Origin: Liriodendron chinense
Taxonomy: Eukaryota > Streptophyta > Magnoliopsida > Magnoliales > Magnoliaceae
DNA: 64,000 nt
Reading direction: 5' to 3'
Assembly (NCBI GenBank): GCA_003013855.2
Contig: ML058493.1
Location: 2,294,001-2,358,000 of the forward strand
The notes under the pieces were generated by a model. That model searched no databases and had not been told where the DNA came from. It saw only the letters and a program-made list of their open reading frames with translations. The position numbers and the translations under genes were made by a program. Positions 22,101-35,413 of the stretch are shown piece by piece; the stretch's first letter is position 1; each line of letters begins with the position of its first letter.

Positions 22101-25100
22101 GATCTAGGAAGTTTCAGTGGTATGCATTCAATCACTACCATTTCCTACGTGTGGCCCACCCAAAACTAGGCCCACACCCCTGCCAAGAAGAACGACAAGG
22201 TATACCCAACATCCATCAAGGTGGGACCCTAAAGTTGGGCCCCATCACCTTTGGTTTGATGGATAAATAAACATTACAGTGGCCCCAAGGAAGGTTTCAA
22301 AGGTGGGCATCAATGACCACTGTTTCCTACAATGTGGTCCACCAGAGCTTTGGATTGCCTCATCTTTTCTTGGAGGGCCCACGGACTAAAATAATATGGA
22401 AAAACAGATGGACGGCATAGATAAAATAGATACTCCACGGTGGGACCCATGGGGTGGGCCACATGCTGGGTCAGTGTGCCCAAGCACGCTGCCTCCTGTG
22501 GTGCCCAGTTGGGTCTAGGAAGTTTTGAATTAAGTGGGTATGTATGTTTTCCCCTTCATCCAGACCTGTGCCACAGGTTTGGATGGCAAACAAACATCAA
22601 GGTGTGCCTTAAGAAGGCTTCAATGGTAGCCATTCAATCTCCACTATTTTCTCACAGTGGGGCCTACATGGTTCTGGATCAATTTGATATGTGTGTGGAC
22701 CCTTCATACAGGTCTGGGTGAACTTACCAACAGATTTGGATGGCAAGTAAACTTCATGGTGGGGATTAGGGAGGTTTTAATGGTGGACATAACTATCCCC
22801 ACTATTTCCCATGGTGTGGCCCATCTGACATTTAGATCGGTCCCATTTTTGGGCCTAGACCTTAAAATGATCTAGCAAAACGAAGGGATGGAGTGGATAA
22901 TACATATACAATATGGTGGGTCCCATGAGTGGGCCACCTGTTTACGCCCATAAAGAGCTTCCGCCTCTCACGGACGCTGACTGTCTAGCATCCTACTTCT
23001 CATTATAATTACATTATTATTATTATTATTATTTTCCACAAGGTGGGGTCCACATGAGATATCCAATCCATCCATTAGGTTGTCCAGCTCATGCCGGGCC
23101 TAAAGAGATCCGATTTGGGTTATGATACCTATCACAAAAACATAATAATGGGCCTAAGAAAGTTTTAACAGTGGACATTGTTTCCTGCAGCATGGCCCAC
23201 TTGGAATCTGAATCTTCTTCATTTTCAGGCATTTGCCTTAGAATAAGCTGGAGGAACAGATGGACGGTGAGGATTAAACACATACATCAGGTTGGGCCGC
23301 ACGAGTTGGGCCCTGCTTGGATAGCGTGCCTGGCACACTGCCAGGCAGCGCCGACTGTGTGGTCCCCATGAGCTTTGAGATTAAGTTGATATTTGTATTC
23401 TCCCTTCATCCTGGCCATTCGTGGCCAGGGAGCAGGTAACAGCAGGTCATGTGTGACCCTGCCTGGGTTGGTCCGCAAATAAGCATCACAGATGAGCCCT
23501 GGGAAGTTTCAATGGTGGACGTCACTATTCCCACTGTTCTCTGTGGTGTGGCCCACCTGAGACTTGGATATGCCTCATTCTTGGTCCCATGTCCTAAAAT
23601 GATCTGGCAAAGCAGATGAACGGTTTGGATAAAACCAATACATCATGGTGGGGTCCCTGAGTGGGGCCCCCTGGTTAACGCCCAATGGGGCTTACGCCCT
23701 CACACTAGTGGGCAGCAGCGTCCTCTGGATGTTGTCTGTCCAGTGGCTCCTTTCCTTGTTTTTTTTTTTTCTCTTTTCTTTTCTCTCTCTTTTTTTTCCC
23801 TACATGGTGGGGCCGACATGGGAAATCCAATTCGTCCATCAGATTAGCCAGCTTAATGTGGGCCTAATGAGCCCTGATTTGGGTAGGTTTTGTTGTACAG
23901 AAACATGATAGTGGGCCTTAGAAGGGTTTCAACAGTCTATGTTATTTCTTCCGGCACGGCCCACTTGAGATCTGGATCTTCTTCATTTTTTGGCCCTTAG
24001 CCTAAAATGATATGGAGAGATCGATGGACGGCGTGGATATAACATAGTGGTTCCCACATGTGGGGCCATTTCCAAGCCCAAAAATTACTTTACGTCACAC
24101 TCCAGCAACTTCTTTTTTTTTTTTTTTTTTTTTTTTTTTTACGTTCTTTACTTCTTTACTATTTATAGTTTATTTTTTAATAAACAATGGGGGGTGGGGT
24201 CCATTAGAGAAATCCAGTCCATCCACCGTGTAGGCCAGCTAATGGTTGGTCTAATAAGCCCTGGCTTGGTCAGTTTTCATGTCTTGTAAAACCATCATGG
24301 TGGGCCTAAAAAGGTTCTAACAATAGGCACCATTGTTAATACTATTTTCTATGGTGCGGCCCACCTGAAATTTAGATTCGGCTGATTTTTGTGGCCAATG
24401 CCTAAAATGGCATAGGAAAACAAATGGATGGCATGCATTAGACACATGCATCAAGGTGGGGTCTGCAAGTGTGGCCTCCCAAAATGCATAAACAACGTAG
24501 ACTTCCACATTAAACAAGCCTGGACTTTTATCCTCAATGATCCAGCAAGATGGTTGAAGTGCGTGGATGCACTACACTTAGGTGGGGTCCACATATGTGG
24601 CCCACCCATCTCCTAAAAATGGGTAATCAAGTGACATCCACACCATCAAAATGGTGGGCCTCACTCGATCCCTTGATTCTACACGAAACCTAGGGGAAAG
24701 GGATGCACTCACAATGACGTTGAACGGTCGGATCGGGTCGGATAGTTGATCGAACGGCTTGATGGGGTGGATCTCCTCCTCTAATCACTTAAGCTAACAA
24801 ATACTCTTTCTTTAATCTCTTCTTTTCTTAATCTTCTCTCTCTCTCTCTCTTGAAAATGAAAATGGGGAGGCCATACGTATGCCCCTTTTCTGGTAGGGG
24901 ATTTGGGGATATGGATGGAATTTTGAAAGAAGGTGGGGGTAGAAATGAAATAGAGCATTTATGAGGAGGAGTGGCTTAGGTATGGGCTTAGTTGAATTTT
25001 GGAGAGAGAGATGTAATTGATGGGACATTTGATTGATTGATGTGATGCTTAATTGATTGATGGGATATTTGATTGATTGATGGGACAACCTTGGGATTTG

Positions 25101-25364
25101 TGCAAGTGGGCCCCCCGCCGTGCATATGTAGCGTGGTCCACCTTGATTTACGCACATGAATGCATCTTTCAAACTGGGTATCGAAACGGAGCATGCCGCA
25201 CGGCGTTGGAATCGTGGCGCCCACGCGGTCGCAAGGGTATAAGTCTTGGGTCGTTGCGATACTAAATTAAGGTCGTGATAAGAAATCGTTGATCTGGTCA
25301 GTCCTGGACGTACCGACATCGAAAACTAAATGTACGGTCAGTTAATTGGGGTATGGGTCTTACA
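19167..25364 (-). mobile_element. 6.2-kb solo LTR or LTR-like element with perfect TSD
   Basis: The unit starts TGTCACACCCCAAATTCGG and ends GGGTATGGGTCTTACA on the plus strand, so on the minus strand it is TGTAAGACCC...GGGGTGTGACA. That is a common end pair of plant gypsy LTRs, so I read it as minus-sense. GGCAT lies at 19162-19166 and again at 25365-25369. Removing the unit restores the host frame. I found no inner LTR pair, PBS or coding domain. The simplest reading is a solo LTR of unusual size, or a large non-coding derivative. Minus-strand open frames such as 24828-25319 have no recognisable domain. Confidence 0.8.
22130..24680. repeat. Mosaic array of GTGGGCC-family units
   Basis: Related units recur inside the 6.2-kb element. 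'Ggtggggtccacatgagata' at 23043 parallels 'ggtggggccgacatgggaaa' at 23806 and 'ggtggggtccattagagaaa' at 24192. 'Gtttacgcccata' at 22939 parallels 'ggttaacgcccaatgg' at 23673. Spacings of about 390 and 730-765 bp suggest duplicated blocks. Poly-T (24111-24140) and ATT repeats interrupt the array. Confidence 0.7.
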
Positions 25365-26449
25365 GGCATCCTGAGAGATATGTGCGTTATTCAATATTTT
25401 AACAAACACCTCTCAATGAGTTTGGGATGTGCAAAGGAGCTCCCACACAAATATTAAGCTAGAATGGTTTTAAGCTAAGTTTCTACACCGTGGGCATTCT
25501 CAACTTTGGAAGTCATACTTGTACTGAGGGGTCCTCTGGGTATATCTTTTCGGATGCACCACCTGTTCGGATTCATGTTTCTCAGTTCCGTGCACTCTGA
25601 ATAGTGCCATGAGACTGCCTTATCACTAAAAAGGTTGTTACTGTGCTTCATTGAAGAATTAGAGGCAGTTGTGACAATGTAGGTTCCTACTAGAAAGAAA
25701 CCAACATCTGATGATTTGGTTGAGGTGTTGGCTTTTCCCTTAAAAGGATAAGAGGCTGCTTAGAGCATTGGTTTTGATTGGATATATTGGAGCTAGTTTC
25801 TGTGTGATGTTGAAAGGAGAGCAATGCTCTCCTTGGAGAGTGACTGATGAAGTGTTGGTGTGAAAGGGAGGATTTGGTGCTCTTCCCATGAGAATGATCG
25901 GTTGCTAGTCCCAAGATGGACTCTGATTGTAGATTGGATTGGCTAAGGTGTTGCTGAGAATATGTGGATCTAGTGCTCTCCCATGAGCACCATTGGAAAT
26001 TGATCCTAGGATGGACCTTGGTCGTGGATTGTATTGGCTTAGGAGTTGCTGAGAGTTGATAGATTTGGTGCTCTTCCCATGAGCACCACTGGTTGTGGAT
26101 CTCATCATTGATTCTGGTTGTAGATTGGATGGGTTGTTAGGGCTCGACCTTATAGGACCAAAGGTTGGTCCCATGGTTGTTGAACATGTGTTTCCTAGTA
26201 AACGGGATCATGAACCTTTTCCTGAGCAAGGAATGCCCCTTGTAAGACAAGAGGGGCAAAGTTTTGGTTGTAATTCTGGAATGGTTTGGCTTGGAGCATA
26301 TGCAAAGTGTATTGCCCTTGAATGACATTGATGGTTGAAGTTCTTAAATTACCGATATTTGTTGAATGTTGCGACAAGGGATTCTGGAATATGTTGTTGT
26401 TGCCAATGGTAGCCGAGTCGAGGGTTGTGATCATGAATTTCTTTTGATC

Positions 26450-28152
26450 AATTAAATTTCGGACCGTGTGTTTTAATGAAAAATAACGCTTCGTTGTGCA
26501 CCCCCTGCCCTGATGGAATGGGCAATACTCACTCTCATTGTAGTTATATAGGCAATAGGTTTGGTGGAGGCCCAGGCTGAATACTATTTTTATTTCTAAG
26601 CCAAAGTGGCCAAGATATTAGTGTAGGTTTATGACAGATGAGTGAACTGCCTAGGAGGTTGTACCATTCTCACTTGCCTATTTTGGTTAGAGTATCAAGG
26701 ATTCCACCTGGACTGTCGTGCCAGCAGTGGTTTTGTTGTTGTTATGTGGAGGAGCTATCAGCCTTCCTTGTGCCGAAGAAACGAGATGGTTGGCTTCTGC
26801 TAGATGAGAAACAGAGGTATTCATATTTCTAGGGGTGTATCTGCCTGGTCTTTCTTCAGTCCTAGCTTTCTGCGTAAGGGTGGATTAATGGTGGGGCCAG
26901 AGTTCGATTGTGCCGGCTCTAATTCCGGCTTCCACTTGTTCCACTGCGCGGATTAGATGAGAGAAGTTGATGTACAGGTATGAGATTAGATACCCAGATA
27001 TGGTTGGGTTGGTCGAATGGACAATCATAGAAATCTGCTCTTCCTTGTTAATGGTTATTTTCATTTGTGTGCCCACGGCTCTCCATCTTCCAACATATAC
27101 CGACAGAGTCTCGTCATTTTTCTGTTTAAAGATGGCCAGATTTGCCCTTTGTGGTGTTGTGTTCAGATTGTACGTAAAGCAATCTATGAAAGCTTGGGAC
27201 AGGTCTTCCCAAGTCTTAACTTTGTGATGATTAAGCGATGTGAACCAACTAAGCGCATCACCTCTCAGGGACTTTTGGAACAACCGAATCAAAATTCCAT
27301 CATCCCTTGCTATAGTATTGAGTTCATTGCAAAAGGCTTTCAGATGAGTGGTCGGACATCCCGTACCTTTATACCTTTGGAGGTTGGGAATTTTGAAGTT
27401 GGCGGGTAATCTATCATCTAGGAAGGGATAAAAGTCCCTGAATCGGGTGGACGGAGGTTACATCCCATGTTGTTTTTGGAGGTCATTTCTCATAGCCTTA
27501 AGATGATCCTCAAAATGCATTCAGAGTTGATTAATTTCAAGTGATTGATGAATGGGTGTCCATGCCCTTTGGGAAGCCCGAGCGACTTCCTCTTCATAAT
27601 AATCAACCTCTTCTGTGTTTTGATTGTCCCGGACAGGAGGATATTTCTGGTGGGGCACTGACAGATGAGGGGATTGGAATGGATTTCCTTGTGGGGTGAG
27701 CATGTCGATGTAGATATGCAGGGTGCAGAGAGCGAAGGTTGAGCTAGACTAGGTTGCGCATGCAATTTTCCAAATTGAAATTGGATAGCGCTTCAACTAG
27801 GGGGAGGTGGCTAGAACTGATTGGAGTGAGATGCTTCTTGAAGCATTGGTTGGCCCCCACTTGGCGGCAGATGTGTGGGAATTTAAGCTATCACCAAATA
27901 TTGGAAGTGGACCCAGTTTCCCTCTGAAGGGATAGGCTAGAATTGGTTGATAGTGGGATAAAAAAAAAAATTATGGGTAGAAGATGGTTGTCCACTGTGG
28001 ATGGACTGTGGGGCTCCTACCTGGAAGAAACAAGTCATCAAATTTTTTTTTTTTTTTATCCTGTTCATGTTGGAAGCTGGACTAGCTATTCCTGGATCTA
28101 TCGGGGGTTGGAAGGTTTTTTGTATAGGTAAATCGAGGATGGGATCTAACAA
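26450..28152 (-). pseudogene. Decayed Tat/Ogre gag
   Basis: The clearest block is 26885-27292: IRLFQKSLRGDALSWFTSLN, TWEDLSQAFIDCFTYNLN, ETLSVYVGRWRAVGTQM and VEAGIRAGTIELWPHH. It is closely similar to the gag at 63080-63480. Further on, at about 26485-26540, a zinc-finger-like EYCPFHQGRG has lost the later His and Cys. The N-terminal part (27490-28152) is proline/glutamine-rich and broken by stops and by A- and T-runs at 27960 and 28040. Confidence 0.8.
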
Positions 28153-29269
28153 ATCTCCTTAGATTGACATGTTGGCTTGTGCGTGGGTTCGAATGTTACT
28201 TTGATATATTGGCTTTCCAGGGCAGCGGACCCCTAACTACCTTGTAATGATAAACAATTTGCATGAATGAAAGAGACTAAGACAGAATAAAGTTTGGGAG
28301 TAGCTATGGATTGAGAAGCGTTTTTTTTTTTTTTTTTATAAAGGAAAGAGAAGGAAAGCTTGTAGGATTCTACGCAGCTTCTAATTACTGACGGTCAGGT
28401 TAGGTCAGATGCTTCTACCTTTGCTTCTAGCTCCCTTCTTATCATTTTATATTTCTTTTGCTCTCTACCCTCTTTGTTCTGTTGTCTTCTTTCTTTCTCT
28501 GTTTTTTTTTAAACATAGGCACAAAAAAAAAAAAAAAAAAACAAATACAAAATACAAAGACATGAATGTAAAAAGGGTACCAGTACAACACTGGAATGCT
28601 AGAGGCTTGTAGGGAAAGTAAACTAAACTAGCAAAACTAAACTAGAAAGATACTGGAAATTTGAAAGAATCCCCTTAAAACGTACAACCTGACATTTCAA
28701 GTCGGTCCTTGGATAATAGTTGATCCCCAATGGATTTGTCATTCTGTGAAGGCTCAAGGGTGGATTTCTTTCCCTTCGGGACGCACACGGGTGTCCAATT
28801 ATTTTTTTAGACCGTCTGATGGTTTCACTGAGTTGGACGATGAGTATGTATGATAAAGTGATAGATATAGGACTAAAATTACTTAGATATTTTATGTGAT
28901 AGAATCTGGAGTCTCGACAAGTCATATATCCTTCGTAACTCTAAAATGCACATGCATGGGTGTTAAGCTGCGACGGGCCGTTGTATTAGGACATGATCTG
29001 AAATTTCGGCAAGTTCCAGAATTAAGGCCTCCATGAATAGCCTTGCAAGAGAGGTTAGGAGAGAAATAATGATGAACTAATGCCACCCATAATACCTCAT
29101 GCAACTTACTCATATCCTTGGAGATTGACAGCCCTGTAAAGGGTGCAATTGATTTGATTGGCTTAGTTTGGTTTCCTTCGATGTGCAATAGATTTTACAG
29201 AGGGATGTGCAATAGATTTTACAGAGATTGACAAAATGGCTCATTTGAGCACTTTATGGAGTCACCACT

Positions 29270-31200
29270 AGACAAAGAGGGCTCTGGAATCCACAATTGG
29301 CTAGAATCCGTAGAATTAACTAGAGATTGGAAACCCATACCATTCCCGACTCGAGTGACTCTTCTTTTGATCTGCACGTGTAAGGGTCGCGGTTACGAAA
29401 AAGGAAGGGGTTAAGCACCCTTTTCATCCTGTGTAGGACATAGTCTCTACTTTTCCAAGTTGTACACTTTTAAAAGGGATTCAAGAAACTTTCAGTAAAA
29501 TACTAAGATTTACATGTATAAAAGAATATTCTATCAATCCTTAAATAAATTGAAACTGAAATAGGAATGAGAGGAAGTAAAGGTTTTTAATAAAAGTGTT
29601 GAAAGAAAGAACACTGAATTTTTTGTTACCCCTTTAAGTTACATTTTCTAATACAGAAGATCTTCAGGAGATACAACTATTGAGCATATATACTTTACGT
29701 GATATCAAAGCAGAGCCCTCTAATAGAAGTGCTAAAATAGAAGGTAAAGAAAGTGACACCAAATCCTAAATAAACAGGAAAAGAAAGAGACATAAGGCGA
29801 AAGATAAGAAAAGCTAGATAACAATTTGAAAAGTCGTGATACTGAATTTTTAGATCTTTCTCTAAATCACATTTTCTAATAAAGCATATCCTCTTAAGAG
29901 GCGACTGTAGAGCATACTCCTAGTGATGCTAAAGTAGATCTTATTGATAGTAGTATTCTAAACAAAATATTAATAAAGTAAAAAAGAAAGAAAGAAAAAG
30001 AAGAAGATAAATGATTGTTAATGGATGTGCAGACTAAAATGGGAGTAGATCGGGCTTTGCTTAAAGAATGAAGAAAGGAAAGGGAGGTTTCAAAGAGTGA
30101 TGGTCAGGGCAAAAAGCTTTGCCTCTAGCCTTGACCCTTACTCTTTCCTTTCAGTCTCGCTGTCTCGAACTTTCTTTCTCTCTGTCTCGAAACTCCCTTT
30201 GGGTTCGATCCTCCTCCCCCTTTTCTAAGAGCGGATCCCTCCTTAAATAGGCATTTGTAGAGGGAAAAGTAAGGTTGTAGGTTCAATTTTGCTGAGCCTC
30301 CATCTGATTGTGCTGACTCATAATGAAAGTTTTTACTTGGAAGAACCGAAGCACAAGTGAAGATATTGGAAAAACTGAACCACAATTGAAGCATTGTGAT
30401 TAGTCCTGTGTAACAAACCCACAATCGACCAGGGTATAGCCGATTTTAATCAAAGTCAGATACAGTGTAGTTAGTTTTAATCCAAGCCGGCCATCCAGTG
30501 GATGAAACCGGCTACCTGTTGGTAAGCTTTGAGCTGGGGCTATTGTAGATTGGCCAATTTGGGCCGTCGGCTGTCTATTAGTCATGTTTTCAACCATGTA
30601 TGTGTTCCAATCAGGGGGCAAACGAATTCCATAGACACTCTTAGCCATAGCTCAAACATGGGGTGTTTATAGGTGGCTTGAGAGATGGGAATGTGTGGAC
30701 GGGAGAGGGTTTTGGTGAGGGATGAGTGATGATGAAAGTGAAGAAAGGAGGGATATTTACAAGTGTCTTGGGTGCCATTTTTGTAAATTTTGGAAATTTT
30801 AGGAGCAAAGAAGGCTCAAAGGGTTGCGATTGGCTATGGGGATGGATGTGTCACATGGCATATTGTGGTTGGTTGGATCAGATGGCAGTAGACGCAAGTT
30901 GGTGGAAAACTAGGGGCAAAAAGCTCATTGCAGCTCGAGCGGAACTCCTGAGATGGGGTTTTGGTTCTCTCTTGCACCTAATCCTCAACGGAAGATTGCA
31001 AAATTCCACATGGCAAGTGGTGCATCATGTGTCACCCACCACTTGGATGGGCCCCGATTCTGGAGTCTGGTTCCCCTTAAGTCTGCTTCCCTTTTTTTTA
31101 TTTTTTTATTTTTATTATTGTGGTCCTAATATTAAATGGGCCTAAGCTTGGGCTTGGATTGGTCTTCCGATTTAGGCTAGGGCTTGGCTTTATGTCTACA
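29270..31200 (-). repeat. 5' LTR of Tat/Ogre element (minus sense)
   Basis: The minus strand starts TGTAGACATAAAGCC at 31200. This resembles the TGTAGACA start of Ogre-like LTRs. Near its end it has 'aagggtgcttaacccctt' (about 29410), a segment usual just before the PBS in such elements. The exact right end in minus sense lacks a clean CA. Open frames inside (for example 30726-31145) have no domain similarity. Confidence 0.6.
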
Positions 31201-31355
31201 AATGGTTATATCTTACTATTTTGATTATAATCATGTCCATACCCATTAATCATGAGCATCATGTTGGTGATAGTACGGCTCCCTTGTAGGTGTTGCACAA
31301 CTTATATAAGAGTGATGAAGATTAAATAATTAAGGCTCTTAAAAATGAGAGTGGG

Positions 31356-31396
<41 letters not shown>

Positions 31397-33547
31397 AAAA
31401 AAACGTTGGCAAGGCACAACATAAGAATTGTCATTCAATCATGCAAGACACAACCCATCAAATACATTATTCAAATTTTTATCTCTGATCATTCAAATGG
31501 GCCCCACAGGATTTCACAAGAACATTGATAGACCTTGTCTACTTTTAAAATTATGACAATATACCTGATCACTTACATGAACCTGCAGAGATAAGTGAAA
31601 AGGAGATGAGATCCATGTAAAACCAATGAGGGATGTGGGTCCCCGGTATTGAGTATGATTTACCTGGTTTGGGGCCACCCTCCATGATTATCTAAAAGAA
31701 CTGATCACAACATCAAAATCTTCAAGTGATCATAGTAGGTAACTAAACACATCACATACCTGCTTTTCACACACATCACATCACATTAAATATGGACCAT
31801 CCATTATTCAATGCACTCTGCATCAGAAAGATCTCATCAAATTGGCCCTACTTGCTTTGTGGGCAGTGTCTCCCGAATTTGTCTAGAAAAGTTCCGACCG
31901 AGTTAACTCATCGAATGTATGATCATGTCAGCAGACCAAGCATGGACTGGAATATTGCAAAGATGTAATGAAAATAGACCAACTTTTTTCGGTCCAGATC
32001 TGGTCGATTCAAGAACAGTAAAATCAATCCGCCCAGCTTATGACTGAGTTTATATTATCTTGCTTATAGGTTGAGTTGGCATTTGTGGATCCCACAGAGA
32101 GATCAAACGCACTAAAACATCTTTGTGTTAATAGATCTAGAAGATTGAACTGTTACTTACATCCATCCAATGGCTAAAATCGAAGACCGGTTTGAATCGT
32201 GCTTTAAGTAATACCACTTTGTAGGCCGTTAATGGGCCTGATCAACCTAAGCTTAGCAGGATCCAATGGATCTATGTAACACGGACCTTAACGTGCAAAA
32301 GCAGAAGAATAACAATGAGAGACCAATGGTTCACCTTTCTCAACCAAAAGAAAGGAAAATTTTCACCCTTTTATCAACAAATGGGATGGGCCATCATATG
32401 CAATCAATAGGTAAGACTTAAAGATCTGTACAAATTGGTAAATTGGCCGGCTTGAAATTCATATTAAAGAGTGAAGAAAAAAGTAAATGTGATGGATGGC
32501 TTGGATCTCACACCACGTGCCACTGTGGCGTATATGGTTGCATGTAGATGAGATGATTGATAGATGAATTGGGTTTATGCAGAAATTAAAAAATAAAAAA
32601 AAAAAAAAAAAAATCTGATCGAAAGTTTGCTAGAATTCATCGTCTTGGGTTAGCCTTTGGATCAAGAGTCATCTATCAGTACTGATCGAAAGTTTATATG
32701 ATGGGCCACAGCTTAGATGGAGGATGTTTAGGAAATAAAATCTCTTGGATTCGAATATTTCAATCCTTTGATCACTGGACTATTTTCCTTTGAATATGGA
32801 CAAAGTCCTTAACCTTTGAGGCTTCAAGGGTTGAAATATTTTATTCTAGATTTTTTATTTATTTTATTTATTATTATTTATTTTTTTTATATGGTATCCA
32901 TAATGGCCCAGCATATCAACGATTTTGGTCACTGAAGAGGGCCCTTAATTCCAATCGTTGAAGTTCAAATGTACCCTACTATAATATGTTGAGACTTATC
33001 TAAATATTAATTAAAAATAGCAATCAGCATAAATGCAGTTACACATTTTTAGTTACGACATCACCATGACAATACAACCAACCCCGTCAGATTATTGGTC
33101 AGATGAGACCGCCCATTAAAGCGAATCAATCTCCAGATTTGAAAATATTGGTATAAAAATATTTTTCTGGTGATTGAGTGGACAATTCATTGACATTCTA
33201 TCTATATGTGAACATGCAACAACATAATACACAATGTGACATCAGTGACCACTTAGTGGGTGGGCCTGCTTGCTAATGTTGGTCTATTTTGATTCAATGA
33301 AAGGAGAGAAGGAAATGTTATTTTCCAGGGAGATGAACAGAAATAAACTAGTTGAAAAAGGGAGTTTGTTTTTAATTAAAATTTCCATGAAAATAAGAGC
33401 TTATTTTAAAATCTATTTCCTGTAAAAAAACAAAAAGCTCCGTGAAATTTTTACTTGTTAGTTGATAGCATGTCCCACATTGGCACATATGGCACATTCG
33501 GAATGTTTGAACATTGGTACATAGGCAGGTGCTTATATGAGGAAGCA

Positions 33548-33757
33548 GTGCGGATTAGGTACTACCCGAACTTTAGCAAAGCTCCGAGAGGCAGGTGCTT
33601 ATCAGAAGAGAGTAGATGCGCCAGGCTTGTGTCAGGCTTGCTGACATGGCAGGTCTTTTCTGACAACATGCTCTCCACTGGTACCAACGTGAAGTGTAAC
33701 TTGAACGAGCCTGTCAATTCCTGTCCTGCACAGGCTCAGGTATCACCTAATCCGCAC
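33548..33757. repeat. Inverted repeat pair, 19 bp arms
   Basis: GTGCGGATTAGGTACTACC at 33548-33566 faces GGTATCACCTAATCCGCAC at 33739-33757. Seventeen of 19 positions pair. The interior is richer in GC than its neighbours. No target duplication is evident, so transposon identity is open. Confidence 0.55.
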
Positions 33758-34744
33758 CTCAAAGGGAAATGTTTGGTGTCACAATAGATATATGGTACAT
33801 GGGGTGGTTGAAGATAGTGGCTGGTGACATATTAGCACATGTGGCACATACGGTGCACTTGAAGATGGATGACAAGATATGTCACACATGTGATGCATTA
33901 GCAGTCACATGGAAACACTCTTTCCCAGAGCGTGGGTTGTGTTATTTCTTGATGGGAAGGTGAGAATATAAATGAACCATTTTTCTTTCAAGAAAATATC
34001 TACGCTGGGAAAACGCCTTTCCTATATGTAAAGTTTTAAGAAAGAAAGTTTCCTCGAAAAAGGAGCTCAAATGACCTTGAGAGTGTGACCACTATCAGAT
34101 CATCGGCTGGATTCACACAATACGGCCCCCTATATTTAGACTAGTGCACCTATGCATGTCGTATTTCTTTGCTGGTTTTTTAAGAAAAGAAAATGGACAG
34201 CCAATAATAGTTTAAAAAAAAATTTATTACTACCTGTTTCTTCTCATAAGTCCTTTCCATAGAATGGTCATGGTTGTCAAATCAGCATGATTTTTGGGTC
34301 GTGGCCCATCCAAAGTATAGCACATGTGCTAGCTAGAAAGAAAGCCAACCATGAATTAAATGGAAGAAAGCGTCTCACACAATAGCAGCATAGTCTAGTC
34401 CACTTGCAAATAATTGCGTTAGCTTTTATTTTTCAAGAATGATCACATCAAATTGTTGCAGCTTAAAACCCATTTTCAACAGTATTTTATCTTAAAAACA
34501 CGACATTGTTACTGGTAAATTGAAAATAAAAATTCCAAGGCGTTGTTCGGTAGACGCTAAAAATGAGCTGTTTTGTATTGATTAATGGTAATTATGCATG
34601 ATATATCTTAATCTCTAATACATAATGAGCTCCCGTTGAAGTGATTATGTAAGATCTCTAATACAAATTACTGTTAACTAAAATGATATCAACTCATTTT
34701 TAGCAGTCTACCAAATAGGGTTGAGGATCCGAACATACAACTTA

Positions 34745-35235
34745 GGGCGTGTTTGGCGCATGGTATTTAGAAGAGATGGATTGGCATTAGGTGGGATTAA
34801 CATCATTAATTGCACAATGGTTACATGTCTGACAATCCCATGGTATTTCATATCCAATCCCATGTTTGGGAGCAAATATTTACCATGGGAAAACCATTGG
34901 ATCAAGCAAAATCCTGTTTGGTGGACTATGGAATTGCGACCAACGGACCAAATTTACGATGGATGACCGTCACTTGAACATGCATATAACCATAGTGTCA
35001 TGTATAAAGGACTTATATGGATGGACGAGATGGATAAAACAAATGCATCAATGTGGGGCCCATGTGTGTGGGATTTTGAAACCCCAAGGAAATCCCACAT
35101 GGGATCAAGTGCAATTCCATATCCCACCTAATCCCAAGCCCCCCATCCTCCCCAAACATAATATGGAATTTGCTAGGAGCCAAATGCAATTCCATCCCAT
35201 CTACTCCCATCTACTACCATGCCCCAAACACCCCC
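34745..35235. mobile_element. Harbinger/Tourist-like MITE
   Basis: The element runs from GGGCGTGTTTGGCGCATGG to CCATGCCCCAAACACCCCC, a 5'-GGG...CCC-3' terminal inverted repeat. It is flanked by TTA at 34742-34744 and 35236-35238, the usual 3-bp target of PIF/Harbinger elements. It is 491 bp with no transposase. Further inward, 'agatgg' and 'ccatct' repeats keep the arms partly complementary. Confidence 0.82.
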
Positions 35236-35413
35236 TTATTGTATTGTAAGGTGATCAATTGTCATTATTTGTACCAGAGCTTACTTACAACCAATTCTAA
35301 TATAAGGTAGGACTCTTTTTCACAAGCATTTGGCATATATTTGCAATCCCTTGCAAATTTTAGGGTGAGATTTTTTTATCAGGAACATAGTGGGACCAAT
35401 CATTAGACAAATG

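Larger units (their letters stand above)
25365..31200 (-). mobile_element. Tat/Ogre-type Ty3/gypsy element, 5' half, minus sense
   Basis: Reading on the minus strand, the element has a 5' LTR from 31200 to about 29270, a PBS-like TGGTGACTCC at 29258-29267 and gag between about 28150 and 26450. A linker region then leads to the protease edge, which is cut by the 6.2-kb insertion at 25364 and resumes at 19166. Reverse transcriptase, RNase H, integrase and the 3' LTR are not seen in the window. Confidence 0.75.

Noticed and set aside
24828..25319. 163-residue minus-strand open frame
   Set aside because: It sits at the end of the 6.2-kb LTR-like element, with Ser/Ile/Asn-rich repeats (SINQ) from a simple tandem 'ttgattgatgggac' stretch.
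30726..31145. 139-residue plus-strand open frame
   Set aside because: It lies in the U3 of a minus-strand LTR, without domain, splice context or codon pattern.
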